A DNA stretch of 64,000 nt from Lodderomyces elongisporus (lineage: Eukaryota; Ascomycota; Pichiomycetes; Serinales; Debaryomycetaceae), in assembly GCF_030384665.1 (NCBI RefSeq), contig NC_083673.1, forward strand, positions 2,675,501 through 2,739,500, in the 5' to 3' direction. Positions 11,722 through 21,600 of this stretch are shown here, piece by piece. The notes beneath the pieces are model-generated. The model saw only the letters and a program-made list of their open reading frames with translations. It was not told the DNA's origin and searched no databases. Position 1 is the first letter of the stretch. The number at the start of each line of letters is the position of its first letter. The position numbers and the translations under genes were made by a program.

Positions 11722-12513
11722 TCATTGTAAGCTACCTAATGAGTTGAGATTCTCAATCAATAAATCAATCTCTGGAAATTCTTTTTCAAATAGTTTTGCT
11801 TTTTCTTGAACAGTCTTTCTTTGTTTGTAGTGATCAAACCCTTCTCCTTCCCCTTCTTGTTCTTCTTGTTCTTCTTCTTCCGACAAATAAAGCATCAAGA
11901 ATTCGATTATTTTAAAATTTAAAGTCTGTTGATCAAAAGCCAGCGATGTCGATGTACGAGCTATTTGCCCGGATACTGATGTTGTTGCTGTGGCTGCTGG
12001 TTGAGAAATCTCATCAGCTGAATTTAGTCGCAAATGTCTAATGACAATACTACAACCCCCACAAGCTTCAAAAACACGATAGTTGGTTGGACACTTTAAC
12101 AAAACATGAATCAATGTAGAGATGACTGCAACGGTTATTGAGGTTTTTGGCAGGTCGCTCAATACATGTAACAATCTCTTCATGTTCTTTGCCCGGTTGA
12201 ACACAAGCCTCGATGCGGGATGAATCAACAAGCAGCCTTGAATAGATCTATTGAGTAAAAGTTGCTCTTTTTCAGGTAGGTCATATCTATAAGCATCGAC
12301 TAAATACGAAACCAAATTGAAAGCCACGTTGTCTTGTGTGTCAATAAATTCTTGGAGCAACTCAGACGGGTGTGACTCCGATTGGGTTTCGATTTCTGCA
12401 ATAAGTCGAAATAACAAGTGGTCTAGAATGTGAAGACCATATGTTGTTTGAGTGACACTAGACGTGTCTAGATAGTCTATAATACTAGCAACATCATCTT
12501 TCATAGCACGCAA
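11722..12513 (-). CDS. SIN-component Cdc14 family protein (not the phosphatase)
   Basis: The 263-residue helical protein matches the Pfam family named after fission-yeast Cdc14 of the septation initiation network, which binds and activates the GCK-type kinase Sid1 at spindle pole bodies. Supporting segments are SIQGCLLIHPASRLVF (about residues 89-104), the repeat-like helix run that follows (VISTLIHVLLKCPTNYRVFE), and KIIEFLMLYLSEEEE (about 202-216). It has no CX5R phosphatase motif, so it is unrelated to budding-yeast Cdc14 phosphatase. The start may be M1 or M4. It ends tail-to-tail with POM34 and diverges from the NIPA gene. KIC1, the nearest Sid1-like kinase, lies 3 kb away. Family assignment is from remembered consensus. 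Confidence 0.72.
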   Translation of the reverse strand: MRAMKDDVASIIDYLDTSSVTQTTYGLHILDHLLFRLIAEIETQSESHPSELLQEFIDTQDNVAFNLVSYLVDAYRYDLPEKEQLLLNRSIQGCLLIHPASRLVFNRAKNMKRLLHVLSDLPKTSITVAVISTLIHVLLKCPTNYRVFEACGGCSIVIRHLRLNSADEISQPAATATTSVSGQIARTSTSLAFDQQTLNFKIIEFLMLYLSEEEEQEEQEGEGEGFDHYKQRKTVQEKAKLFEKEFPEIDLLIENLNSLGSLQ

Positions 12514-13204
12514 AAGTACTACTCAGCTGCGTTGATTGGAAGTGTATGTATCAGAGTCGTGAGTATGTACTAGTTAATCTTGTATGAGTTTTGAACAGCG
12601 ACAGAGAGAGAGTGTATGTGTGTATGTGTGTGTAAGAGATTCATTGTGGAAGACACGAATGATTGTGTGTGTGTGCGTGTGTCAACAAGAGGCGGAAGCA
12701 TAATGTTTTCCCTCCGAGTTTGCACAAAATCGAACACTGCCCCTCAACAAAAGAGCGAGACACTTGATTGCCTGAAACAGTCTAAATTGTTCTGTATGTA
12801 ACATCTGGAGACCACGTCTACAACAAATTAATTGAGCTTTTGAAAACAACAATAACAATAACAACAACAACAACAACAATAACGACAAGAAATACAGCGA
12901 AGGAATCAAATCCAACAATATTCTCAATAAATATTTTTCCAATTTCCTTTTAGCAGAATAACTAAGATTCAAGAAAAGTGACTAAAAGAATTACCCTAAA
13001 CGAAACAAAACGAAATCATAATAGTATCATATCTTCAAATCTGCATACGATATTTATCCAAAAATTGTATCTTGTCAAACTATAAGCATTCAATGTCCAA
13101 GTATTGAAACCATTCAAGAGATTCGCACAAATATCATAAATATTCCAACTCAATCCTCAAGATTTACTTTTTTTTTTTTTTCGGTTTGATTCTTTTGTAA
13201 GATA
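12514..13204. other. Divergent spacer, Cdc14-like / NIPA genes
   Basis: Contains GT-rich microsatellite (12609-12682), AAC/AAT repeats (12844-12890) and a T-run just before the NIPA start. No gene seen. Confidence 0.6.
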
Positions 13205-14839
13205 ATGTCCCTACAAGAGATGGCAGAGTCATCGCAATCGGCAGTTGCCATTGGTTGCAGTGTAGCAGTAGTATCGTCAGCGGTACAGTCTTTTGGAATA
13301 ACATTGCAAAGGAAATCACACTTGTTGTCAATCGACAAACTGCATAAACAAAGCCAGAACCAAACCCATCTTTCGAGTGCTCACAATGGTACTTGCAGTG
13401 ATGCGAATGAAGGAAGTCACGAGTTACTGCTATATCAACACCAGCATATCCAGACACGTAAGCGCAATATGTGGTACTTTGGCTTTACTCTTTTTATCAT
13501 TGCCAATGTCTTGGGTTCAGTTGTTCAAATTTCAACTTTACCATTGATAATTTTATCGCCACTTCAAAACATTGGACTCATTTTTAATTCGATTTTCAGC
13601 TGTTTGCTTTTAAAAGAGGATCATTTCACTACAAAGTTGTGGATCGGTACAGCGATAATTGCAGTTGGAGCCTTTACCATTGCTATGAATGGTTCCTCTG
13701 GTAATGGAGGAGGGTCCGGTGCTGGTCACCTTAACCCTTCTATTCCAATATCAGAGAGGTTTGAAAAAATCTTACACCGCTTATTTTTTTCATCTTTCTC
13801 AATTTGGTTTTTTGGGACGTTTGTGGCCATGTTTGCTTTATTCTTTATAAATTACATTTACTTAAGTCGCAAACTTCAAGAGGCAAACCAGCATCGACAA
13901 AGATACGCTATAAAAAACGGAAAACGCGACATTTTACTTGTGAAATTTAACAAGTATCAGTTTTGGAAAGGTATAAACTATGGTATCATTAGTGGGACCT
14001 TAACAGCGCATACGTTTTTATTTGCGAAATCTATCATTGATGTCATAATAGAATCAATCATAAGTCGAGAATCAAAAGAGATATTCTCGCAACCAACTCC
14101 TTATTTACTTCTAGTTGCAATGCTTATGATTGTTGGCTTACAACTTACTAGTTTCAATTTGGGCTTGGCTCATGTCACTACTGCTGTGCTATACCCACTT
14201 TGTTTTCTTGTTTACAACTTGATAAACTTGATCAATGACGTGGCTTATAATAGACTACTCGTTGATCACAAGATGTCGAAAATACAATTTGCATGGATTT
14301 TGGTGGGTTTACTTGCCGTTTTGGTCGGAGTTCTTATTCTCAGTTTGGATGCTTCATTTCAGGGTGCTAAATGCCAACATCGGGACAATGACGAGAGATT
14401 TTATGAAGACTATCCAGATAATAATAAACTTTCAACCCTTGACACAGCAGGTAATACCCAGGACTTGCTTGCCAAGGCAAATCGATATTCGGAGCAAACT
14501 GCATTGTTAAAGACGTTTGTTTCCACCGATTCATCAAACTCTACAGAGAATAATATTTTGTTACAGCAGACTCCCGTTGATCTGTTAGACTCTGGTGAAC
14601 AGAACCAGTTGATAAATTTAGGTGAAATAGAAGATGAAGAGGAGAGGGAAGAATTTGCAAATGGGGATGTGAATAGGGATGCAGATGGGGGAGCAGAAGT
14701 TGATGTTCATGATGGTGATGTTCAAAGAGAGTCTTTGGAGACGTATACATCTCTCTTGAGCTCTCATGACGGCCTGTTCAAGCGCAAACGACTGCTAACG
14801 TATGAACAAGATCAATTGATGAAACTGCTAGGTATATAA
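13205..14839 (+). CDS. NIPA-type magnesium transporter family protein
   Basis: The 544-residue protein belongs to the NIPA/DMT superfamily of putative Mg2+ carriers. It shows about nine hydrophobic segments. The hallmark stretch after the second helix, NVLGSVVQISTLPLIILSPL (about residues 100-119), and the following ILSPLQNIGLIFNSIFSC match the family; GTAIIAVGAFTIAMNG forms the fourth helix. A long hydrophilic loop with LSRKLQEANQ separates halves, and the second half contains SFNLGLAHVTTAVLYPLCF. The last 150 residues are acidic, Asn/Asp-rich and predicted cytosolic, an addition to the core fold. Saccharomyces has no clear counterpart known to me. Substrate specificity is inferred from animal NIPA proteins only. 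Confidence 0.75.
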   Translation: MSLQEMAESSQSAVAIGCSVAVVSSAVQSFGITLQRKSHLLSIDKLHKQSQNQTHLSSAHNGTCSDANEGSHELLLYQHQHIQTRKRNMWYFGFTLFIIANVLGSVVQISTLPLIILSPLQNIGLIFNSIFSCLLLKEDHFTTKLWIGTAIIAVGAFTIAMNGSSGNGGGSGAGHLNPSIPISERFEKILHRLFFSSFSIWFFGTFVAMFALFFINYIYLSRKLQEANQHRQRYAIKNGKRDILLVKFNKYQFWKGINYGIISGTLTAHTFLFAKSIIDVIIESIISRESKEIFSQPTPYLLLVAMLMIVGLQLTSFNLGLAHVTTAVLYPLCFLVYNLINLINDVAYNRLLVDHKMSKIQFAWILVGLLAVLVGVLILSLDASFQGAKCQHRDNDERFYEDYPDNNKLSTLDTAGNTQDLLAKANRYSEQTALLKTFVSTDSSNSTENNILLQQTPVDLLDSGEQNQLINLGEIEDEEEREEFANGDVNRDADGGAEVDVHDGDVQRESLETYTSLLSSHDGLFKRKRLLTYEQDQLMKLLGI

Positions 14840-14982
14840 AACACTTTCGATCGTATAAGAGACAAGAATTTATAGACTAAGGATGTTTATCCATTGTGTA
14901 AACCTTACTATTCCTGATTTAACTTTCTGCAATTGCACGTCATTGAATCTCAATGCATGCAAAGTAATAATAGTGTATTGAG

Positions 14983-15026
<44 letters not shown>

Positions 15027-15589
15027 ATCGTTATCGTTGTTGATGATGGTATTAGTTCGTTTCCTATAAACTTATCGCATTCAATCTTTGACTCATGCCA
15101 GAGAGAATTAAAATCAAACAATTGAATTCTAAGGTATTCACATTTGCAACATTGTGATAACAATAGGTCGTGTAGTAGTTCGTGTAGTAGTTATGATTTA
15201 CAAAATAATAAACGCGAAAGACCAGGCTTTCCCTTTGCATACAATTTCCGCTCTTTTGTTTACTCTCACCCCTTCTGTTCTTAGTTTTGGTTCTGGCCCA
15301 ATTTTTTCTTTTTCGTTCGCATTTTCGTCAGATTCCTATGTAGTGAAAACACGCCTACCCAAAACCCCAGATCAATATGTATTTCCTTTTTCAACTATTG
15401 GATTCTAAAATTTTAAATTGGAATCTGCTTTATACTAGTTCGCTCCTCATATTGCACACACTTCAACCTCAAGAAGTTACTGGCCCCAATTGTTTTTTTC
15501 TCTTTTTTTTTTTTTTCCTTTTAATTTTAAAAATCTTTCAACATAACTTGAATGAGCTGTAATAGTGAGGTGATTCTGAACTTAACACA
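14840..15589. other. Spacer before KIC1 with TTG tract
   Basis: No gene. Contains a pure (GTT)15 tract at 14982-15026 and a T-rich stretch at 15492-15520 close to the KIC1 start. Confidence 0.6.
14982..15026. repeat. (GTT)15 microsatellite
   Basis: Fifteen uninterrupted GTT triplets in the spacer between the NIPA gene and KIC1. Confidence 0.95.
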
Positions 15590-18388
15590 ATGAGTTCAGT
15601 ACTGCAATACAAGAGAACAGAAGTCATTGGAAGGGGAAAATTCGGTGTTGTTTACAAAGCATACCACAAACAAACAAAACAAATTTACGCCATCAAAGTT
15701 TTAAATCTAGATACAGAAGAGGAAGAAATCAAGGATGTTCAACAAGAAATACAGTTTCTTTCGGAGTTGAAAAATGTGCCAAACATTACTCATTATTATG
15801 GATCGATTCTACATGACACCAAGCTTTGGATAGTAATGGACTACTGCGCAGGTGGATCGCTACGAACTTTGCTCAAACCAGGTGTACTTGAAGAGAAGTA
15901 CATTGCGATTATCACTAGAGAGTTATTGATGACTTTAAGCGAAGTTCATAAGATGGGAGTGATTCATCGTGATTTGAAAGCTGCAAACGTGCTAATAACG
16001 AAAGAAGGAAATGTCCAACTTTGTGATTTTGGAGTGGCAGCAAAGATTTCATCAAAGTCCCAAAGGCGAACGACCATGGCGGGAACCCCATACTGGATGG
16101 CTCCGGAAGTTATTAAATCGGGGGAAACATATAATAGTAAGGCTGATATTTGGTCTTTGGGTGTCACCATCTACGAAACAGCAACAGGTAATCCTCCATA
16201 CTGTGACAAAGATGCTTCATGGGCCATGCAGTTGATTGCTAAAGCAACTCCTCCGCGATTAGAAGGAGGAGACTATTCACCAGCTCTTAAAGAATGTGTT
16301 GCCTTGTGCCTTGATGAAAATCCTGAAGATCGACCTTCGGCTGATGACTTGCTCCGATGCAAACTTGTTAAACTTTATAAAAATTACCCTACTGGTATTT
16401 TGAAAGAAGTCATATCACGTTACTTACTTTGGAGAGAAAGACATTCTTCAAGAGACTCCGTTTTCATAAATTTAGAGCATGAACATGAGGATACCGTTGA
16501 TGAGATTGTAAAAAATAAATTGCCCGGATTTGGAGAAGATGATGTAGGAAATAATAACGGTAACACTAATAACGCCAATGGTGACCAGATCCAAGTTAAG
16601 TGGGACTTTGACTCCTTAGAGTCCAAGGAATATATGATGGAGAATGATATTGATATAAACAAAGTTGATTACTCAAAAAATTACGAAACACAGAGCGGTG
16701 AAAATACGTATTCTACCCTACCAACACTTAAAGGGTCCTCGACAGCTGATAGATCAAATAATACAGCAACTTTTAACCAGCTGCAGCAAGGAGGGACAAT
16801 GAAGAACGCCTCAGATGTCCCAAGGACGTTACAAATGCTATTTGAAGATCCGGATGAGAACAAGCTGGAGTTTTCTGGCTATGCTGCACCACCGACAATT
16901 GGAAACGATGGAACAGAGTCTCCTACAATTGAAATACCGGATATGGAAGCGCTATCGTCATTTCCTTCCACAAGTAATCTAACTGCACACACCAACAACA
17001 ACAGCAACAATAACAACAATAACAATAACAATAATAACAACAACAATAATAATAATAATAATAGTACGAGCAACAGCAATAGTAATAACTTGCATAATCC
17101 ACAGGTGCTAAATAGACCACCAGCATTGTATCACACACAATCTGCTTCAGGAGCGCTAGAATCCCGATTCAATCCTTTAAATACATCACCAGTTGAACCC
17201 AGGCCTCGTAAAAAGACGATTTCCAACACTCTAGGTCACTCTGGCTCCAACCTATCTCCTACACCATCTGGGCCCATGCCACATACTCCTCCTTATACAA
17301 ACAACAGTAATTCAATTCGTACTCCTTCTCCCAAGCCACCAGTTAGCTCAGGCTTGCAAAATCTTACCAACATTGTCTCAAAGGCTGGTTCACCTTCGAA
17401 AATGAAAGCATTACAGGGTAATACAAATCCACTTTTGCAACCAATAAATTTTAATGCATCTACAACCGATGTTTCTCGAGCTGCAGGAACCTCAAATGCA
17501 GGTGCTATAAATATCGGTGGCAATTCTAGCACATCTTTAGGAGTTCCTGGTTCTACAGTGGGTACACCACCTCAACTAGTTCAACAGCATTCAATGCCAA
17601 TTTTGCCCCAGCAAGGTGCTCATTCTAGTGGCCTGCATTCTGCCAATCTCAAAGCAAGACGAAATAGACCGGGCTTTATTCAAATGCCCACCCCTTCAAA
17701 TACTGTCAACACATTAGCTGCATTGACCACCAGTAGTGACCTACATCGTGACGACAAAGATGTTAATCAGTTTGGAATTAGCATATCGCAAGCGGCACAG
17801 ATGCCCATCTCCATGACTCCAGTAACTGAGAAAGAACCTATTCAGTTTGCTGGAAACCCAGATGCACAAATTGAAAAGGGTGTTGCGAAAGAAACATCAT
17901 CCATCACTACAAGTAAACCTCATCAAAGCAGCCTTCTGGCGCAAAAGAAGTCGCAACCGCAACCTCAACCGCAATCGCAACCTCAACCGCAACCGCAACC
18001 TCAACCGCAGCCGCAGCCGTCGCTGTCGCTGTCGCCATCGAATCAAGTGTTTATCAATGCTTCCGCTTCGCAACCGAATCTAACTCTAGGCAATACCAAA
18101 TCGACAGTGGAAACTACATCAGAACACAACTCTAGCTTTTCTGCTTCGGCTTTTCCTCAAAATCCCCTCAATCCTCCTCATCCTCATCCTCATCCTCATC
18201 CTCACCCCCATCCACCTTTAGCGTCTTCTTTTACCGCTAAATCGGCCACTATTTTCCCTTCGGTACCCGCTATAAATGGGGATTTTTTCCTTGACTCGAG
18301 CACGAGTAAAAACAATTTAGTCAATGAATTGGACTCCATGATTCAGCTTTTTACTCAAGGATTAGATGCTTTGGAAGAAAGTTTATAA
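15590..18388 (+). CDS. KIC1: Kic1 GCK/Ste20-family protein kinase (RAM network)
   Basis: The 932-residue protein starts with a kinase domain (about residues 8-265). Visible elements are the glycine loop G14-R-G-K-F-G, catalytic K36 (YAIKVL), the HRDLKAAN loop (D128), DFG near 146 and the GTPYWMAPE activation segment. After it comes the Kic1 signature VKWDFDSL. The tail is low complexity: an Asn-rich run of about 25, Pro/Ser-rich parts, QPQPQP and HPHPHP repeats, the conserved FGISISQAAQMPISMTPV patch and an acidic C-terminal helix (ELDSMIQLFTQGLDALEESL). The order matches Saccharomyces Kic1 (1080 residues), the upstream kinase of Cbk1 with Hym1/Mo25 and Sog2 in polarity and cell separation. 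Identification is firm. Confidence 0.93.
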   Translation: MSSVLQYKRTEVIGRGKFGVVYKAYHKQTKQIYAIKVLNLDTEEEEIKDVQQEIQFLSELKNVPNITHYYGSILHDTKLWIVMDYCAGGSLRTLLKPGVLEEKYIAIITRELLMTLSEVHKMGVIHRDLKAANVLITKEGNVQLCDFGVAAKISSKSQRRTTMAGTPYWMAPEVIKSGETYNSKADIWSLGVTIYETATGNPPYCDKDASWAMQLIAKATPPRLEGGDYSPALKECVALCLDENPEDRPSADDLLRCKLVKLYKNYPTGILKEVISRYLLWRERHSSRDSVFINLEHEHEDTVDEIVKNKLPGFGEDDVGNNNGNTNNANGDQIQVKWDFDSLESKEYMMENDIDINKVDYSKNYETQSGENTYSTLPTLKGSSTADRSNNTATFNQLQQGGTMKNASDVPRTLQMLFEDPDENKLEFSGYAAPPTIGNDGTESPTIEIPDMEALSSFPSTSNLTAHTNNNSNNNNNNNNNNNNNNNNNNNSTSNSNSNNLHNPQVLNRPPALYHTQSASGALESRFNPLNTSPVEPRPRKKTISNTLGHSGSNLSPTPSGPMPHTPPYTNNSNSIRTPSPKPPVSSGLQNLTNIVSKAGSPSKMKALQGNTNPLLQPINFNASTTDVSRAAGTSNAGAINIGGNSSTSLGVPGSTVGTPPQLVQQHSMPILPQQGAHSSGLHSANLKARRNRPGFIQMPTPSNTVNTLAALTTSSDLHRDDKDVNQFGISISQAAQMPISMTPVTEKEPIQFAGNPDAQIEKGVAKETSSITTSKPHQSSLLAQKKSQPQPQPQSQPQPQPQPQPQPQPSLSLSPSNQVFINASASQPNLTLGNTKSTVETTSEHNSSFSASAFPQNPLNPPHPHPHPHPHPHPPLASSFTAKSATIFPSVPAINGDFFLDSSTSKNNLVNELDSMIQLFTQGLDALEESL

Positions 18389-18673
18389 TTTTTACAGGGT
18401 AACGTGTATAGAGCTGTATTAATAGACTATGTAGATTACAAAAAAGTATGCGCGATAATAAACATGATGAATCTAAAATAAAAAAAATAAAATAAAATAA
18501 AATAAAAAAATAAAATAAAAAGTAGATTAAAAGCGAATTATTCAAGTCTAGTTATATAGGTAAAAAAAACTTGGAGGGATTGTATGTACATACTCGCAAT
18601 CTTTTCTTTTTTACACTCACACTTTCTTTCTGTCCCATTTTTACCTTTTGCTTATTAGATCCACCATAATCAT

Positions 18674-21600
18674 ATGCCACCACGGATTAGAAGACGTATT
18701 ACATCCTCGAAACGAGATGAAATTGAAAAGTTACAAGAAGAACTGAGTCAGCAGATTGTACGACCGTTTGAAAATGTGCACAACTTTCCAGTAACATATT
18801 CATCAACTGCACAAGAGTCGTTTCTCCATCAACCATTAACAATTAAGGATACTGGTATTTTGTATCTTTCTATAATTCGGTCTCGAGCTACTTATTTGCG
18901 TCTGTGTCCAATGTTCCAACTATATTGGGTTAAACAGTCTAGCTATATAAAAAAGCTTCTCGAGAAGGATAAACCTGTTCCACTGCATTTAACGAACGAA
19001 GGTGTTTCTGCTAGTCGATCAAGTGTCCTTAACAACGACGTTAGCGCAAGAGACATCATGGTTAAACTTTTAGAATGCGGGTTGACTATTGGTGTGCACT
19101 ACTTTGACATCAGAGTGTTTATTGCCAAGGATGAGCGTAGCAACACCAAGGAAGAAAAGATGAGACTTAAACAGGAGCGACTTGAGAAAAAAGCACAAAA
19201 GGAACAAGAAAAGTTGGAACGTAAATTGAAGCGTGAACAAGAAGCAAAGGAAAGAGAAGAAAGAAAGCGACTTAAGGAATTGGAGAAGCTAGAAAAATTG
19301 GAAAGATTAGAGAAGCTAAAACAAAGTCCTGCCCCTACTGCTGCTCCTACTGCTGCCCCTACTGTTGCTCCTACTGCTGATACTACTGCTGCTCCTACTG
19401 CTGATACTACTGCTGCTCCTACTGATTCTACTCAAGCTTCCACTTCTACTGCTCAAATACCTGTTGCTTCCACCGATGCTACCGTTTTGCCAACAGCAGC
19501 TTCTGGACTGTCATTAGGAGATGTGTCTAATCCAATTAAGTTAACAGGTGTAAAGGATGAAAAAATGGAGAACGGTGATGACGAGTTAAAAGGTATTTCC
19601 AAAAATGAAAACCCAGAAGTAAAATTAACGAAAAGCGGAAAGCCAAGAAAAGAACGCAAAACCAAACCTAAAGCACCGAAAGAACCTAAGCAACCTAAAC
19701 AACCTAAACAACCCAAAGCACCTAAACAACCTAAACAACCTAAACAACCTAAACAACCTAAAGAACCTAAGCAACCCAAAGCTCCTAAAGAACCTAAATT
19801 GTCTAAATCATCTAAAACGAAACAACCATCTGATGACATGCAATCTCCCGAGAATAGACTCATGATTGAAAATTTAAACTACCTTGCACGTCTCGATGTG
19901 TCACTCAACGAGCTTATGAACAAAGTAGCAAGCGGGATGGCACTGGTACCGGAAATATTACTTTTCCAAAAGTACATTGAAAAAGCAAGGCAATTAGGAC
20001 ACCCTCCACACAATGAACAAGATGTTCTTCAGTCTTTAGCGGCAATCAAAAATGGAGGCAAATCTGAAATGATCGGTATAAATCGAGAATTAAGTTCTGT
20101 GCAAGAAGTGCAACTGGAAGCAGAGAAAGGTGGTAGTGGACGCAGCGTTTCGAAGGAGGTTCTGTCAGAAACAGATATTAAGACCGAAGAGAAGGATCAT
20201 AATCCAACTCCATCTCTGTTACTGAGTCAAGCAAACAATGTCGTCGATGCCAGACCGTCTAAGGATAATTTATGTTCAGACCAAAATGCATCAAGCAATT
20301 TCAAGCACAACTTTCGAGATCAAACTAACAGCGCTCCGGAAGTGCAAAATGATATTGGCTCCACCAGTTCGCCAATAAATTCCAAGACTTCTGATACGAT
20401 GCAAGAACAAAACGACGCAAAGGATTTGCGACCAGATGTGGAACACGGTCTAGTAGAACTCGAAGCTCCAAAGCCGTCCACTTTAGTAACTAATCCTCCA
20501 GTGGTGGTCCAGCTGGAAAACGATTCTCCGAAAGATGATCAGGTTAAAAAATACACCCTGGTGCAACCTGAACATCAGACTCAACCTGAACTTGAACAAC
20601 AACCTCAATCTGAACCTCAATCTGAACCTCAATCTGAACCTCAAGCTCAACATCAACCTGAACCACAACTTGAACATCAATCTCAACCTGAACCACAACC
20701 TGAACCTGAACATCAATCTCAACCTGAACCACAACCTGAACATCAATCTCAACCTGAACCACAACCTGAACCACAACCTGAACCACAACCTGAACCACAA
20801 CCTGAACCACAACCTGAACCTGAACATCAACCTCAACCTGACCATCAACCTCGATCTGAACCTCAAACTCAACATCAACCTCAATCTGAACATCAATCTG
20901 AACCTAAACCTGAACCTGAGCATCAATCCGAAGTTAAGCTCGAACAATCACTGACTTTCAAAAACCCAGAAGGAGTTGAGACCGAGGCTCAACACGGTTT
21001 TCCAAAAGCTAGAGATGCAAAATTGACTGCTTTTCAGGAAAAATATCTGAATGATGCAACTGTGTTGTTTGAATTCTTGGAAAATCTCAACGTTCGCTTC
21101 CAGTTTCCAAAACATGCGATTTGCGAGGTTCTTGAACCATCAACCATGGTAAATGCTGAAAACGGCGACAATTCCGATACAAGCGACATATTGGTAAGTT
21201 TTTTGTGGATTCATAACCAGCATAAAGTTGACGAATATGAGTTTTTACTTAAAGAATATCATGAAAAAAAGAAGGCATTAGAGGAAGAGGAAGAAGCGGA
21301 AAAGGAAAAAGCCAGAAAAGAGAAAGAGGAAAAAGAAAAAGAGGAAAAAGAAAAAGAAAAAGAAAGGGAGAAGGAAAATGAGAATTCTGATTTAATGGAT
21401 ATAGACGAAAAAACATCATCAGTCGATGGAGGTGAGGCATCTTTGCTTGAAAGTAATCAAACAGATGATTTAAGTAATGATGCTTCTTCCATAAAGCTTC
21501 TAAATATCACAGAAGGCGATAAGGAAATGGAAACGGGAAACGAAATTAAGGTACAAGAGATCAGTGTTCAGGGAGAAGAAGAAAAAGAGGATGCAAAAAG

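Noticed and set aside
11722..12513. Budding-yeast-type Cdc14 phosphatase
   Set aside because: No phosphatase signature; only the SIN-component family shares the name.
19453..19863. Gly/Cys/Leu repeat protein on the minus strand
   Set aside because: Antisense shadow of the Lys-Gln-Pro repeats of SWC3.
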